NCBI RefSeq assembly: GCF_020075495.1
Contig: NZ_JABYQT010000003.1
Span: forward strand, 186,001 to 250,000
Origin: Vreelandella aquamarina
GTDB lineage: Bacteria > Pseudomonadota > Gammaproteobacteria > Pseudomonadales > Halomonadaceae
Reading direction: 5' to 3'
Length of the DNA stretch: 64,000 nt
In this document: positions 63,721-64,000 of the stretch, piece after piece
Position numbering within the stretch: the first letter of the stretch is position 1
Layout: each line of letters begins with the position of its first letter
Program-made: the position numbers and the translations under genes
The notes under the pieces: generated by a model
Told to the model about the DNA's origin: nothing
Seen by the model: the letters and a program-made list of their open reading frames with translations, nothing else
The model's database searches: none

Positions 63721-64000
63721 CTCGACCCGCCACGGCCCAGCGTACGCTCGATGTAGCGCTGGGCGACCGTAGTTATCCGATCCATATTGGCACCGGCCTC
63801 TTGAGCGACCCGCAGGCGCTCGTGCCCTATCTGGCGGGCAAGCAGGTCATGGTCGTCACCAACGAAACCATCGCCCCGCTTTATCTGGAGGCGCTGTGCG
63901 CTACCTTGCCTGATGAGTTCGACGTACGCACCGTGGTGCTGCCGGACGGCGAGCAGTACAAGAGTATCGAGCAGGTCGGGCGCATCTGGGATGCCCTGCT
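63717..64000 (+). CDS. aroB: 3-dehydroquinate synthase AroB, 5' part only
   Basis: First 94 codons of the shikimate-pathway enzyme that makes 3-dehydroquinate from DAHP; the rest lies beyond the window. N-terminal features are [35 protein letters not shown] and the cofactor-region [13 protein letters not shown]. The ATG overlaps the aroK stop (ATGA), continuing the coupled operon. Confidence 0.94.
   Translation, partial: MTRPATAQRTLDVALGDRSYPIHIGTGLLSDPQALVPYLAGKQVMVVTNETIAPLYLEALCATLPDEFDVRTVVLPDGEQYKSIEQVGRIWDAL

Overview
The window looks like a chromosome segment of a GC-rich, motile gammaproteobacterium. Gene order and protein character fit Halomonadaceae (Halomonas-like), but no rRNA or other taxon marker is present, so this is inference. 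Evidence includes a type IV pilus operon, a sigma-28-type promoter before a chemoreceptor gene, a LexA box before dinB, and the classic blocks ndk-rlmN-pilW-rodZ-ispG-hisS-yfgM-bamB-der and mrcA/pilMNOPQ-aroKB.

Layout. 1-13 kb (minus strand): conserved core from der back to iscR-iscS-iscA, cysE and trmJ, with overlapping ATGA junctions. The isc block lacks iscU, hscBA and fdx, and its IscS lacks the C-terminal tail that docks IscU. 13.3 kb: a SuhB homologue that has lost most catalytic metal ligands. 14.2-19.8 kb: secF, secD, yajC, tgt, queA (Sec translocation and queuosine). 19.9 kb: tRNA-Leu(CAA) with its own promoter and terminator. 20.2-27.3 kb: RidA, a chemoreceptor gene with a sigma-28-type promoter and twin palindromes, a HisC-like aminotransferase, and a LysR / D-malate-tartrate dehydrogenase / anion permease group.

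27.3-34.8 kb is the accessory region. It holds the stub of a broken gene and an orphan JetD/MksG-like Toprim gene. Next comes an AT-rich run of integron-type gene cassettes with attC-like sites but no integrase in the window (CALIN-like). These encode a small membrane protein, an HslV/proteasome-like Ntn-hydrolase and a frameshifted DUF4236 protein. Two 78-bp copies of what looks like an IS left end each start at an attC-like core. LysE, a broken VapBC pair, a FrnE-like DsbA protein, a GNAT acetyltransferase and a frameshifted GFA-family gene follow. At least four loci here carry small indels, while the surrounding core genes are intact.

34.8-47.3 kb: mixed housekeeping and metabolic genes (gldA, RNase Z-like, UbiH-like monooxygenase, sirtuin, 3-methyladenine glycosylase, selO, SOS-controlled dinB, hydrolase, YkoF-like protein, gabT/davT-like aminotransferase) and an overlapping EAL / PAS-GGDEF pair for c-di-GMP turnover. 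47.6-55.9 kb: a likely C5-dicarboxylate module, with CaiB-type CoA-transferase and glutaryl-CoA dehydrogenase, a CsiR-like GntR regulator, L-2-hydroxyglutarate oxidase and a TAXI-TRAP transporter. 56-64 kb: mrcA (PBP1A) divergent from pilMNOPQ-aroK-aroB, the last gene cut by the window edge.
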